Shown here in pieces: positions 35,952 through 45,327 of a stretch of 64,000 nucleotides of DNA; positions within the stretch are counted from its first letter, which is position 1; each line of letters starts with the position of its first letter. The position numbers and the translations under genes were made by a program. The notes beneath the pieces were generated by a model. It saw nothing but the letters and a program-made list of their open reading frames with translations, did not search any database and was not told where the DNA came from. This stretch comes from Clostridium_AF sediminicola (GTDB taxonomy: Bacteria > Bacillota > Clostridia > Clostridiales > Clostridiaceae), in assembly GCF_050402865.1 (NCBI RefSeq), contig NZ_BAABMF010000009.1, forward strand, positions 127,241 through 191,240. The letters are read 5' to 3'.

Positions 35952-37010
35952 ATGGCTGAAGGGTATATAGATATTAAACATTCTATTGAAAAAAAGGAAA
36001 GAAAAAACTTTATAATTATGATAGTTCTATTTGTTCTGTTAGTATTTGTTATTTTATTTAGTATATCATTAGGAAGAGCAAAATTGGACATACTTACAGT
36101 AGCAAAAATAGTCATTGGAAAACTAATTGGTTCAAATAGTTTTTTAAAAGGAGTAGAAGAATATAGTTCAGCAATAGTTTGGGATATCAGGGTGCCTAGG
36201 GTATTAGTAGGAGCATTAGTAGGTGCAGGCCTTGCTGTTGCAGGAACCATATTTCAATCTATACTTAGAAATCCTTTAGCAGATCCTTATACAGTAGGTG
36301 TATCTACAGGTGCAGCTTTTGGAGCTGTAATTGCAATATTCCTTAATCTATTTATAGTTGCTGTACCTATCCCAATTATGCCATGTGCATTTTTGGGTGC
36401 AATAATTACTTTGTTTGTTGTTATAAGAATTGCATCAAAGGATGGTTATATTGTTTCATCAAACCTAGTTTTAGCAGGGATTATAGTCAGTTCTATACTA
36501 TCATCGGGAATAAGTCTTTTGAAAAGTTTATCAGGTGAAGAAGTTTCTGCCATAGTTTTCTGGCTAATGGGAAGTTTGTCATCAAGAACTTGGACACATT
36601 TAATGATTAGTTTTCCAATAATACTTATTTGTATAATTCTAAGCAATTATTATGCAGATGATTTAGATATAATGACTTTAGGAGAAAAAGAGGCAAGATC
36701 GTTAGGTGTTGACTCAAAAAGAATTACTAAAATATATCTTGTATTGGCATCATTAATAACAGCTGTATGTGTTTCAGTTAGCGGAATAATTGGTTTCGTT
36801 GGTTTAATTGTACCACATATTCTTAGGTTTTCGGTATCAACTAAGAATAGTGTAATTATACCACTATCATCTGTGTGTGGTGCACTTTTGTTGGTTTTAT
36901 CTGATAATCTTTCAAGACTTTTATTAAATGTAGAAATTCCAGTGGGGGTTATTACGACTCTATTGGGTGGACCATTTTTTATATATATTTTTATGAAAAA
37001 AAGAAAATAG
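35952..37010 (+). CDS. FecCD/BtuC-family ABC permease
   Basis: 352 residues, about nine to ten membrane segments. RVPRVLVGALVGAGLAVAG and QSILRNPLADPYTVGVSTGAA are the FecCD hallmark motifs; GFVGLIVPHILR binds the ATPase. Imports cobalamin, heme, siderophore or cobalt chelate. Its place behind a cobalamin riboswitch and before a cobalt-type chelatase favours a corrinoid or cobalt-tetrapyrrole substrate. Confidence 0.92.
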   Translation: MAEGYIDIKHSIEKKERKNFIIMIVLFVLLVFVILFSISLGRAKLDILTVAKIVIGKLIGSNSFLKGVEEYSSAIVWDIRVPRVLVGALVGAGLAVAGTIFQSILRNPLADPYTVGVSTGAAFGAVIAIFLNLFIVAVPIPIMPCAFLGAIITLFVVIRIASKDGYIVSSNLVLAGIIVSSILSSGISLLKSLSGEEVSAIVFWLMGSLSSRTWTHLMISFPIILICIILSNYYADDLDIMTLGEKEARSLGVDSKRITKIYLVLASLITAVCVSVSGIIGFVGLIVPHILRFSVSTKNSVIIPLSSVCGALLLVLSDNLSRLLLNVEIPVGVITTLLGGPFFIYIFMKKRK

Positions 37011-37109
37011 AGACAAACCACTTCAACTATAAATTTATACAAGTCCAAAACTTATTGAAGTCTAAGCTTTTGTACATGTAGATTAAGTTTACGTAGGGTT
37101 TGTCTATAA
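37008..37109. repeat. Inverted-repeat-bounded spacer
   Basis: AGACAAACC (37011-37019) and GGTTTGTCT (37098-37106) bound a spacer with an internal CTTCAA/TTGAAG pair (about 37021 and 37055). It fills the permease-ATPase gap. No target duplication is clear. It could be a small mobile remnant or an attenuating structure. Confidence 0.45.
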
Positions 37110-37122
37110 GGAATAGGTATAG

Positions 37123-37884
37123 ATGCTTAGTGTAAAAAATATAACTTTTGGATATGATAAAAAAAATATATTTCAGGGTTTATCATTTCAATTTCCAACG
37201 GAGGATAGAGGTAAATTTATATCCATCATTGGGCCTAATGGATGTGGAAAAACTACATTATTAAATTTATTGACAGGTGAATTTAGTCCTGTAAAAGGAG
37301 AAATTTTGTATGACGATAAGAACATAAAGGATTTCTCAGTTAAAGAATTAGCAAAGTTTTTTGCAGTTACAAGGCAAAGATCAAATATAAGTTTTCCATT
37401 CAGTTGCTTGGATATTGTTTTGATGGGAAGAAATCCATATAAAGAAAAATTAAGCAAATCTAGTGACGAAGATTTAGAGATAGTTTATGATGTAATGAAA
37501 AAAACAGATACTTACAAATTTATTCCTTCATTGATTACTGAAATCAGTGGTGGAGAATATCAAAGAGTGATGCTTGCAAGAGCCTTGTCTCAAACTCCGG
37601 AGATACTATTTTTGGACGAGGCCTTTTCAGCTATGGACATAGCGTATAAAGTAAAATTATTGAAGCTTCTAAAAGAAATAATTAAAGAAAAGAAAATTAC
37701 AGTAATATCAATTATGCATGATTTAAATCTAGCTTTTAAGTTTAGTGATAAGGTTTGTGTAATGTCACAAGGAAATATCTTGAGCTATGGTATACCACAG
37801 GATGTTTTAAATGAAGAGCTTATAAAAAGTGTATTTGATATTGATGTAGAAATGGTAAAAAATAAGGGATTTTTAATAACCTAG
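37123..37884 (+). CDS. ABC transporter ATPase, FepC/BtuD type
   Basis: 253 residues: Walker A GPNGCGKTTLL (about 38-48), Q-loop at TRQRS, signature EISGGEYQRVMLARAL and Walker B EILFLDEAFS, then the switch His in SIMHDLN. Energises the FecCD permease directly upstream. AAGGAATAGG is a weak RBS. Confidence 0.93.
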   Translation: MLSVKNITFGYDKKNIFQGLSFQFPTEDRGKFISIIGPNGCGKTTLLNLLTGEFSPVKGEILYDDKNIKDFSVKELAKFFAVTRQRSNISFPFSCLDIVLMGRNPYKEKLSKSSDEDLEIVYDVMKKTDTYKFIPSLITEISGGEYQRVMLARALSQTPEILFLDEAFSAMDIAYKVKLLKLLKEIIKEKKITVISIMHDLNLAFKFSDKVCVMSQGNILSYGIPQDVLNEELIKSVFDIDVEMVKNKGFLIT

Positions 37885-37920
37885 ATAAACAAAATATTTA
37901 TCTAGAATAGGGGGATATTT

Positions 37921-38802
37921 ATGAAAAAATTAAGTTTATTTTTAGTATTCATTTTAAGTTTTGCACTTATGACTGGATGTGCTCAAAAAGCTAGTACAGA
38001 TCCAGCAAAAAAAGCAATATTAGTGGTGAGTTTTGGTACATCATATGCCGATACTAGAGAATTAAGTATTGAAGCTACAGAAAATAGATTCAAGGAAGAG
38101 TTTCCTGATTATGATATTGTAAGAGCTTTCACTGCTCAAATTATCATTGATGTTTTAAAAGATAGAGATAATATTGAGGTATTTAACGTTGACGAAGCAT
38201 TAAACGATTTAAAAGATAAAAAATATTCATCTGTAATCATTCAGCCATTACATGTTATGAATGGAGCTGAATATGATGAACTAGTTGAAGGAACAAAAAA
38301 ATTCGTTGAAGAAAAAGCTTTTGATGAATTAAAGATTTCTAAACCATTACTTACATCTGTAGAGGATTATAAAGAAACAGTAGCTTCTTTAGAATCTCAA
38401 TTACCAGAATTACAAGATAATGAAGCAGTAGTATTTATGGGACATGGAACACATCATTTTGCAAATTCTACATATGCAGCTATGGAGTATACACTTCAAG
38501 ATTTAGGACATAAGAATGTATTTGTTGGTACTGTTGAAGGATATCCTGGACTTGATGAAGTTTTGAGTAGACTTAAAGAAAATAACATTGAAAAGGTTAC
38601 TTTAATGCCATTTATGTTAGTTGCTGGAGACCATGCTAATAACGACATGGGTGGAGATGAAGATGACTCATGGAAAACAGTTCTTAAAAAAGCTGGTTAT
38701 GAAGTAGATGTATATATGCATGGATTAGGAGAAGTTAAAGGAGTTCAAGATATATACTTAAAACATGCTCATGAAACAATTGAAGGTCAAGAAGAAGAAT
38801 AA
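37921..38802 (+). CDS. cbiK: CbiK-type sirohydrochlorin cobaltochelatase, exported lipoprotein
   Basis: 293 residues. Unlike cytoplasmic CbiK it starts with a lipoprotein signal ending LMTGC (Cys20). The chelatase domain follows: AILVVSFGTSYADTRE (about 32-47), IIQPLHVMNGAEYDEL (H111) and VFMGHGTHHFANSTYA (H175, H178, H179), plus VAGDHANNDM near the C-terminus, matching the metal-binding histidines of CbiK/HemH. CbiK inserts Co2+ (or Fe2+) into sirohydrochlorin. Outside the membrane it is more likely to load, strip or carry metal-tetrapyrrole for the adjacent importer, as suggested for the periplasmic CbiK of Desulfovibrio. RBS GGGGG. Confidence 0.9.
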   Translation: MKKLSLFLVFILSFALMTGCAQKASTDPAKKAILVVSFGTSYADTRELSIEATENRFKEEFPDYDIVRAFTAQIIIDVLKDRDNIEVFNVDEALNDLKDKKYSSVIIQPLHVMNGAEYDELVEGTKKFVEEKAFDELKISKPLLTSVEDYKETVASLESQLPELQDNEAVVFMGHGTHHFANSTYAAMEYTLQDLGHKNVFVGTVEGYPGLDEVLSRLKENNIEKVTLMPFMLVAGDHANNDMGGDEDDSWKTVLKKAGYEVDVYMHGLGEVKGVQDIYLKHAHETIEGQEEE

Positions 38803-38814
38803 CACTATATAAGG

Positions 38815-38945
38815 GCAGTTGACAGTTGACAGTGATCAGGTGACAGTTATGGTTGATTTTCTTGCAGAGAATCTTTAAGTGAAATTAAAGATTTTGCTAG
38901 CGAAAGATATCCATTATTGTCAACTGAAAACTGTCAACTGTTAAT
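38815..38945. repeat. Dispersed GTTGACAGT palindromic repeat, copy B
   Basis: The left end has tandem CAGTTGACAGTTGACAGT, the right end AACTGTCAACTG; the arms are inverted. An inner stretch GGTTGATTTTCTTGCAGAGA is shared with copy C at 53654, where it lies on the opposite strand. No coding capacity. Confidence 0.7.
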
Positions 38946-38965
38946 TAAAAAAAGGGGGTGCCAAT

Positions 38966-40426
38966 GTGAAAAATGTTAAATTCAAAACAATAATAAAAAT
39001 AGCTTTAGTAGTATTATTAACTTTATTCTTAGGAAGAGGATATCTTGAAAAAGCATTTAGTAATATAGATATATTTGACAATAAAGAGTATGCAATTGAT
39101 ATAGTTGATGATTCGGGATATAGAGTGAAATTAGAAAAGCCAGCAAAAAGAATAATATCATTATATTCAGCTCATACTGAGAATTTGTTTTCATTAGGTT
39201 TGGAAAATGAAATTATTGGTGTTGGTACTTCAGATATTTACCCTGTACAGACTTTAGAAAAAAAAGTTTTTGACTATAAATCTGACCCTGAGAAGGTAAT
39301 AGCAGCTAATCCAGATTTGGTTATAATAAGACCTTTTATCCAAAGAAAGAATCCTAATTTTGTTAATACGTTGAAGAGAGCTGGGATAAATGTTGTTTCA
39401 TTTTATCCAGAGAAATATGATGATTTTGATGAATATATAAATAAATTAGCTTTACTTACAGGTAAAGAAAATACTGCTAAAAAATTATTAAAGGATTTTC
39501 ACAAAGAACTAGATTCAATTAAAGAAGCAACATCTAAGATTGAAAATAAAGTGGGAGTATATTTTGAGTCTTCTGATAGAGAATATAAAACTGTTACTAC
39601 TGACTCTATGGCAGCTGTAGCTATAGATATTGCAGGTGGAAAGAATGTTGCAGCTGATGCTGTACCTATAACTGAAAACAGTTCCATTGCTGCTTATGGT
39701 TTAGAAAGAATTATAGAAAAAGCAAAGGAAATAGATGTTTTTGTATCCCAAAGAGGAGTAATGGGTGCAGGTGGTAACTATCATTCTATATCCATAAGAC
39801 CAGGATTTAAAGCAATAAATGCAGTTAAAAACAAACGAATCTTTGAAATAAATCAGAAGATAGTATCAAGCCCTACTTTTAGATATATTAAGGGAGTTAA
39901 AGAACTTTGTAGAATGTTTTATCCTGAAGTTTATGATGATTTAAGTACATATAGTTCAGATGAAGAAATAACCAGGGAAGAAATAGCTGAAATATATCTG
40001 AAAAAGACTCATAAACAAATATTTGCACCAACATCAAAGTATTATAGGAAAGAGTATAAGGGTCACACTTATGCGTTCTTCCAAGACATAAGTACAGAAC
40101 ATCCTAGATTTGATATTATTGAAACAGCAGTATTATCAGGTTATTTGGATGGATATAAAGAGGATGGCTTAGAGTATTTTTACCCTGAGGAAAAAGTCAC
40201 TAGTGATGAATTTGCAAAAACTGTTTACTTGATTAGTGATCTGTCTAGTAAAGATGAAAATAAAGAAATAAAAGATATAGAAGAAGTTGAAAATAAAAAA
40301 ATAGTACAGATACTTGTAGATAATGATGTGATGAAGCTTTATGATGGAGAATTCAGACCTGAAGAATATGTAACAGTTAATGAAGTAATAGAAGTCTTAA
40401 ACAGTTTTAAAATAAAAGGTGAATAA
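38966..40426 (+). CDS. BtuF-like substrate-binding protein with C-terminal SLH-like repeats
   Basis: 486 residues. An N-terminal hydrophobic anchor (9-24) lacks a lipobox Cys. Residues about 45-310 form a FecB/BtuF-type binding domain (RIISLYSAHTENLFSLGLE; IAANPDLVIIRPF). The rest is made of degenerate S-layer-homology repeats: ITREEIAEIYLKKT (335-348), FFQDISTEHPRFDIIETAV to VTSDEFAKTV (371-420), and a third at 445-480. So the binding protein may be tied to wall polymers instead of by lipid. GTG start after AGGGGGTG. Between exported CbiK and an ABC-2 pair. Confidence 0.82.
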   Translation: MKNVKFKTIIKIALVVLLTLFLGRGYLEKAFSNIDIFDNKEYAIDIVDDSGYRVKLEKPAKRIISLYSAHTENLFSLGLENEIIGVGTSDIYPVQTLEKKVFDYKSDPEKVIAANPDLVIIRPFIQRKNPNFVNTLKRAGINVVSFYPEKYDDFDEYINKLALLTGKENTAKKLLKDFHKELDSIKEATSKIENKVGVYFESSDREYKTVTTDSMAAVAIDIAGGKNVAADAVPITENSSIAAYGLERIIEKAKEIDVFVSQRGVMGAGGNYHSISIRPGFKAINAVKNKRIFEINQKIVSSPTFRYIKGVKELCRMFYPEVYDDLSTYSSDEEITREEIAEIYLKKTHKQIFAPTSKYYRKEYKGHTYAFFQDISTEHPRFDIIETAVLSGYLDGYKEDGLEYFYPEEKVTSDEFAKTVYLISDLSSKDENKEIKDIEEVENKKIVQILVDNDVMKLYDGEFRPEEYVTVNEVIEVLNSFKIKGE

Positions 40427-40427
40427 T

Positions 40428-41276
40428 ATGATAGAAATCAAATCAGTATCAAAAAAATATGATGATGTGAAGGCAGTGAATGAACTAAGTATAAACATTA
40501 AAAAGGGTAATTTTTTCGGACTTCTTGGACCAAACGGAGCAGGTAAAACTACATTAATTAAAATGATAATAGGTTTACTTGATGTAACAGATGGTGAGAT
40601 TTTAATAGAGGGTAGAAATTTAACTCGGGATACTTTGGATATTAAACGAAAAATTGGAGTTGTGTCACAACATGTAAATCTAGATAAAGAAATATCTGTA
40701 TATGAAAACATGTATTTCTCTGGCTTGTTATATAAGCTAGAAAAGAAAGTAATAAAACAAAGAATATCTGAAATACTTAGATTTTTAAATTTAGACAAAG
40801 TAAAAGATAGAGAATGTAAGAAACTATCTGGAGGAATGAAACGTAAACTTATGATAGGAAGGGCACTTATTCACAACCCTGATTATATATTTTTAGATGA
40901 ACCTACTGTTGGAATAGATTTAAATTCAAGAAAAGAAATTTGGGACTTTCTTAAGCTTATGAAAAGCAAGGGTAAAACTATAATATTAACTACTCATTAC
41001 ATAGAAGAAGCAGAAAGTCTTTGTGATAGAGTAGCTCTTATGGATGAGGGAATGATTTTTTATGATGACACTCCCGAAAATTTAACAAAAGCTTTGGGAA
41101 TATTTACTGTAGAGTATTTTGCAGAAGATAGAAAGACGATGTACAGTTATTTTAATACTTTAGAAGAAGCTAAAAAGTTTTCTTATAATCTGGTCGGAAA
41201 TTATACTTTAAGAGATACGACTCTAGAAGATGTTTTCTATAGCTTTGCTAATAAGAAGGTAAACAAATGGAAGTAA
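40428..41276 (+). CDS. ABC transporter ATPase (DrrA/ABC-2 type)
   Basis: 282 residues: Walker A GPNGAGKTTLIK (about 36-47), Q-loop VVSQHVNLD, signature LSGGMKRKLMIGRAL, Walker B YIFLDEPTVGID, switch His in TTHYIEEAE. The long C-terminal extension is typical of DrrA-type exporters. ATG 40428 follows AAAGGTG; the 40419 GTG overlaps the previous gene. Works with the ABC-2 permease overlapping its end. Confidence 0.92.
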   Translation: MIEIKSVSKKYDDVKAVNELSINIKKGNFFGLLGPNGAGKTTLIKMIIGLLDVTDGEILIEGRNLTRDTLDIKRKIGVVSQHVNLDKEISVYENMYFSGLLYKLEKKVIKQRISEILRFLNLDKVKDRECKKLSGGMKRKLMIGRALIHNPDYIFLDEPTVGIDLNSRKEIWDFLKLMKSKGKTIILTTHYIEEAESLCDRVALMDEGMIFYDDTPENLTKALGIFTVEYFAEDRKTMYSYFNTLEEAKKFSYNLVGNYTLRDTTLEDVFYSFANKKVNKWK

Positions 41277-42004
41277 TGACAATACTTTGGAGAGAGTGGA
41301 TATTCTTTAAACGAAGGTTTTGGAAAATAACAAGTGCTTTAATTGTATCACCTATTCTTTATCTAGTTACATTTGGATGGGGAATTGGAAATGGTATTGC
41401 TATGGAAGGAAAGCCATATCTATATTATATTCTACCGGGTGTTATTTCTCTTACAGTTATGAGAGCAAGTTATAGTGCAATTTCAATGAGAATTAGTGTT
41501 GCTAGATTACATGAAAAAAGTTTTGAGAACTATATAATAGCTCCAACAAATATGTATATGCTTACAATAGGGCATATTTTAGCTGGTGCATTTAGAGGAT
41601 TATATGCTGGTTTTCTCATTATATTAATTGTAGCTATATTTGGGATTTTCATAAACATAAATTTTTTATTTATACTAACACTTTTTATAAATAGTATAAT
41701 GTTTTCATCACTAGGATTTATTGCAGCTATGATGATAGATACTCATTATGATATGAATAGATTTACTAGTTTTGTAATAACACCAATGACATTTTTGTGT
41801 GGAACATTTTTCTCAGTAGGGCGTATGCCATATGTTTTAAGGAATTTGATAGAACTTCTACCACTTACTCATACAACTAGATTGATAAGAGGTATATCTT
41901 ATGGACATAGAGTTGATGAATTTTCATTATTAATAATGATTGTGTATACTGTATTATTCTTTATTTTGAGTGTAAGAATATCTTATGAAGAAGATAGAGC
42001 ATAA
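41267..42004 (+). CDS. ABC-2 type permease
   Basis: 245 residues, six membrane segments, with the ABC-2 segment TPMTFLCGTFFSVGRMPYVL and LLPLTHTTRLIRG near the C-terminus. Overlaps the ATPase gene by 10 nt. Exports lipid, polysaccharide, drug or other hydrophobic compounds; here it is co-transcribed with cobalt/tetrapyrrole genes, so it may export a porphyrinoid or help assemble the binding protein on the wall (inference). Confidence 0.9.
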   Translation: MEVMTILWREWIFFKRRFWKITSALIVSPILYLVTFGWGIGNGIAMEGKPYLYYILPGVISLTVMRASYSAISMRISVARLHEKSFENYIIAPTNMYMLTIGHILAGAFRGLYAGFLIILIVAIFGIFININFLFILTLFINSIMFSSLGFIAAMMIDTHYDMNRFTSFVITPMTFLCGTFFSVGRMPYVLRNLIELLPLTHTTRLIRGISYGHRVDEFSLLIMIVYTVLFFILSVRISYEEDRA

Positions 42005-42012
42005 TATTGTAT

Positions 42013-42043
42013 AAAAAACAGTAGATTAATTCTACTGTTTTTT
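42013..42043. terminator. Bidirectional intrinsic terminator
   Basis: AAAAAACAGTAGA and TCTACTGTTTTTT form a perfect stem with a 5-nt loop between the ABC-2 permease and the convergent kinase gene. Confidence 0.92.
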
Positions 42044-43424
42044 ATATTTTGAAAGTAATTTCAAATATTGTTTTGTAATCATTGTTAGTATTTAAGGAAA
42101 TATGTCCACCATGCTTTTCAATTATTTGTTTTACTACATAAAGACCTAGTCCACTTTGACCAGAGGTACGTGAAGAGTCTTCCTGGTAAAAAGCTTCAAA
42201 TATCATATCTTTTGCATTTTCTGATATTCCTTTGCCATTATCCATAATGCAAATTATATATTCATCATATGATGTTTTACTAGAGACGCAAACATCAGTA
42301 GGAATTGTATTATGGCTAAGACAATTCTCCAAAATATTCACAAAAGCTCTTTTCAAATTAACATTATCAAAATTCATTATATGTGGCTTTTCTTCGATAG
42401 CTATTTCCATATTAAAGCCTCGTTTATCAAAAATCATATAATAATTAGCACAAATATCTCTTAAAAAAGTATTAATATCACCTTCAGTTAAATTTAATTT
42501 ATAATCACTATTTTGGAATTTTACCTGTTCAAAAAGTATGGAAATCATTTCATTTAAATCTGAAGCACTATTGTTTATGAATTTTGCATACTCTTTTCTT
42601 TCTTCAGCACTTACGTCATCATTAAGAAGTATTTCAGAATATCCTTTAAGAGTGGTAATAGGAGATTTTAAATCATGAGAAAGATCAGAAATTAAACGAG
42701 TATTTTTATTTGTAATAGCATCTTTTTCAAGTTTTATTCTTTCCATTTCGTTTAGCATTTCATTATAGCTTTCTGCAACATCTCTTGTTTCTAATAGTTT
42801 AGCCTCAATAATATTTATTTTTGTGCGATCATAAGGGGTTTTTGCAATATTATTCTGAATAAACAAAAAATCTTTTTTTATGCTTTTATAAATGTTTTTT
42901 ACACAAAGAATGAATAGAGCTAAAAAAATTAAAATTGTACCTACTATTAAAACAATAACATACCCATAAGTCATTTGTTTTAATTTATTTAGTACTTTGC
43001 CAGTAAGATATTGAAATAGAATTATCGTATTTTCATTACCATCATCATCGATGAAAGTTTTATATATAATATTCATTTCGAAGGAATCAAAATTGAATAA
43101 ACTAGCAATTTCCTCAGGAGTATATTTATTATTTGAATTTTCATTAACACCTTTTGAATAAATAACATTTAGATTGCTGTCCACAACTTCAATCTTTAGA
43201 TGATTTTCATTTAAAAAATCAGTAGAGATTTCTTTATAATTCAAAAGGTCCACATCTAAATCATCATATATATTCTTATCTACTTGCATCCAATAAGCAA
43301 AACTTGTTGTAAAGTAGAACAATGCAAGTGTAATAATTATTAATAAAAAGAGTATTAGTAGTCGTTTCGTTATGTAGACCCATAGACTATTTGCTTTCTT
43401 AAATTTTTTCAATTTTATACCCAA
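42042..43424 (-). CDS. Sensor histidine kinase of a two-component system
   Basis: 460 residues: two membrane segments (about 18-40 and 150-172) around an extracellular sensor, HAMP-like linker, HisKA with DLSHDLKSPITTLKGYSE and HATPase (NILENCLSH, MDNGKGIS, GQSGLGLYVVKQIIEK). TTG start after GGGGG inside the 3' end of the regulator gene (26-nt overlap). Divergent neighbour is a cell-envelope operon, a likely target. Confidence 0.94.
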   Translation of the reverse strand: MGIKLKKFKKANSLWVYITKRLLILFLLIIITLALFYFTTSFAYWMQVDKNIYDDLDVDLLNYKEISTDFLNENHLKIEVVDSNLNVIYSKGVNENSNNKYTPEEIASLFNFDSFEMNIIYKTFIDDDGNENTIILFQYLTGKVLNKLKQMTYGYVIVLIVGTILIFLALFILCVKNIYKSIKKDFLFIQNNIAKTPYDRTKINIIEAKLLETRDVAESYNEMLNEMERIKLEKDAITNKNTRLISDLSHDLKSPITTLKGYSEILLNDDVSAEERKEYAKFINNSASDLNEMISILFEQVKFQNSDYKLNLTEGDINTFLRDICANYYMIFDKRGFNMEIAIEEKPHIMNFDNVNLKRAFVNILENCLSHNTIPTDVCVSSKTSYDEYIICIMDNGKGISENAKDMIFEAFYQEDSSRTSGQSGLGLYVVKQIIEKHGGHISLNTNNDYKTIFEITFKI

Positions 43425-44082
43425 GCCCCCTTACTGTTTTTATATAAAGAGGTTCTTTGGGATTTTCTTCGATTTTTTCCCTTAACCTACTTATATGTAC
43501 TGTTATTGTGTTTTCATCTCCTTCTCCTTCGATATTAGTAGAATTAATATCATTATATAATTGGCTTTTAGTAAAAACTCTTTCAGGAGAGCTTATTAGT
43601 TTTATTAATAACTTATATTCAGTTGCTGTTAAATTACAATTTTCATTTCTAACACTAACTTGACATTTTTCTTTATCTATGAGCAAATCACCATATTTAA
43701 TTACTCCTGACTCATTGTTATATCCATAATTTCTTCTAATATGGGCATTGACTCTTGATACAAGTTCCAGAGAACTAAAGGGTTTAGTTATATAATCATC
43801 AGCACCAAGATCTAGACCTAAAATTTTGTCCTGTTCTAGTGTTTTTGCACTTAACACTAAAATTGGTATACTTGAAAAATCTCTTACTTTTTGAATGAGC
43901 GAAAAGCCATCTAGCTTTGGCATCATAATATCAAAAATACAAAGATCTATTTGTTCAGCTTGAATTATATCAAAAGCTTTTAAGCCATCTTCAGCTAGAA
44001 TTACATCATAACCTTCTTTTTGTAAATATATCTTAACTAAATTAGCAATATCATATTTATCTTCTGCAACTAAAATTCTCAT
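43399..44082 (-). CDS. OmpR/PhoB-type response regulator
   Basis: 228 residues. Receiver with phosphorylation Asp in LCIFDIMMPKLDGF (about residue 52), Thr/Lys switch residues LSAKT and DYITKPFS; winged-helix output domain ending LYIKTVRGLGYKIE. ATG 44082 follows GGAGAG at 5 nt; the upstream 44136 start has no RBS. Confidence 0.95.
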   Translation of the reverse strand: MRILVAEDKYDIANLVKIYLQKEGYDVILAEDGLKAFDIIQAEQIDLCIFDIMMPKLDGFSLIQKVRDFSSIPILVLSAKTLEQDKILGLDLGADDYITKPFSSLELVSRVNAHIRRNYGYNNESGVIKYGDLLIDKEKCQVSVRNENCNLTATEYKLLIKLISSPERVFTKSQLYNDINSTNIEGEGDENTITVHISRLREKIEENPKEPLYIKTVRGLGYKIEKI

Positions 44083-44161
44083 ATTTTCTCTCCAATCTTT
44101 TTTATATAACAATATTGTATCATATTTTTGGGACAATAATTAAAGCACATAAATATTAAGA

Positions 44162-44208
44162 AATCTTAAGATTATATAAATTTAATCTTAAAAATTTATT
44201 TTTATAAT
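44162..44208 (+). promoter_or_regulatory. Promoter region of the envelope operon with regulator-type repeats
   Basis: A perfect 12-bp palindrome AATCTTAAGATT (44162-44173) is followed by a direct half-site AATCTTAA (44184-44191), 22 nt on, matching two-helical-turn spacing of OmpR-type regulators. TATAAT at 44203-44208 with a poor -35 (TTTAAT, 44181-44186) fits an activated promoter. Confidence 0.55.
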
Positions 44209-44238
44209 AGAGATATAAAAATAAAAGGAGAGAAAAAA

Positions 44239-45327
44239 ATGAACGTATTAATTTTAACAGGAAGTTTTGGTATGGGACACAACTCTGCCTCTACCGCAAT
44301 AAAACAAGATATTGAAGAAGAATTTCCACATGCTAGTGTGGAGATAATTGATATATGTAGATACTTATTTCCTAAGTTATATAAAATAATTTATAAATGT
44401 TTTGACATTATTGCTGGTAAATGCCGTAATTTATATAATTTTTCTTATAAAATCTCTGGAAATAGTGCTACTATTCCTTTTGAAAAACACATCATAAGTA
44501 AAATTAATAGATTAGTGGCATTAAAAAAACCTAATATTATAATTTCAACATTACCTCATAGTTCAAAAATAGTATCCACGTATAAAAAAATATATAATTC
44601 GAATATTCCTCTGATTACTTGTATTACTGATATCAGTACTTATAGTGAATGGGTTAATCCAAATACAGATATTTATTTCGTAGCTACAGAAGATATTAAA
44701 AATACCTTAATCCAAAAAGGGGTTACAGCAGACGACATTTTCATTAGTGGAATACCTGTAAAAAATAAGTTCAAGAATTGTAGTAATACAATTAAAGAAT
44801 TTGAAGAAACAAAAGATAAAAAACTTTTAATTATGGGTGGAGGATTGGGTCTTTTACCTGTAGATGATAATTTTTACGCAGATTTGGATCAAATGAAAAA
44901 TACCAAAACTACTATTATTACAGGAAATAATAAGACAGCATATAATAACCTATTAGGAAAATATAAAAATATTGAAATAGTAGGTTATAGCAATCGGGTA
45001 GATAAGTATATGCAAGAAGCTGATTTAATTGTTTCTAAAGCTGGTGGAATTACTTTGTTTGAAACAATACATTCAAGTTTGCCAATTTTTGTTATAGAAC
45101 CATTCTTTAAGCAAGAAGTTAACAATGCAAATTTTATTGAAGAACAAGGTATTGGTAAAGTGATTTGGGACAAGGATAAAAAGATAGTAGAAGAAATTAA
45201 TGCTTTGCTTAATAATGATCAAGAACTCTCTAATATGAGATATAAAATGGTGACTATAAAAAATAATTTAAGAAAAAATCCACTGAGAGATACAATAAGA
45301 CATTTACAAGTTTTGGGGGCAGTGTAA
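44239..45327 (+). CDS. MGDG synthase/UgtP-type glycolipid glycosyltransferase
   Basis: 362 residues, GT28 family. N-terminal LTGSFGMGHNSASTAI is the diacylglycerol-acceptor domain motif of MGDG synthases and UgtP; the C-terminal donor domain contains LLIMGGGLG and VSKAGGITLFETIHSSLP. Transfers glucose or galactose to diacylglycerol at the inner membrane face. RBS AAAGGAG. Stop codon overlaps the next ATG by one base (TGATG-type junction). Confidence 0.92.
   Translation: MNVLILTGSFGMGHNSASTAIKQDIEEEFPHASVEIIDICRYLFPKLYKIIYKCFDIIAGKCRNLYNFSYKISGNSATIPFEKHIISKINRLVALKKPNIIISTLPHSSKIVSTYKKIYNSNIPLITCITDISTYSEWVNPNTDIYFVATEDIKNTLIQKGVTADDIFISGIPVKNKFKNCSNTIKEFEETKDKKLLIMGGGLGLLPVDDNFYADLDQMKNTKTTIITGNNKTAYNNLLGKYKNIEIVGYSNRVDKYMQEADLIVSKAGGITLFETIHSSLPIFVIEPFFKQEVNNANFIEEQGIGKVIWDKDKKIVEEINALLNNDQELSNMRYKMVTIKNNLRKNPLRDTIRHLQVLGAV

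Noticed and set aside
38815..38945. CRISPR array, because of the repeated GTTGACA words
   Set aside because: There are no regularly spaced repeats with unique spacers; the words form inverted arms of a palindromic unit.
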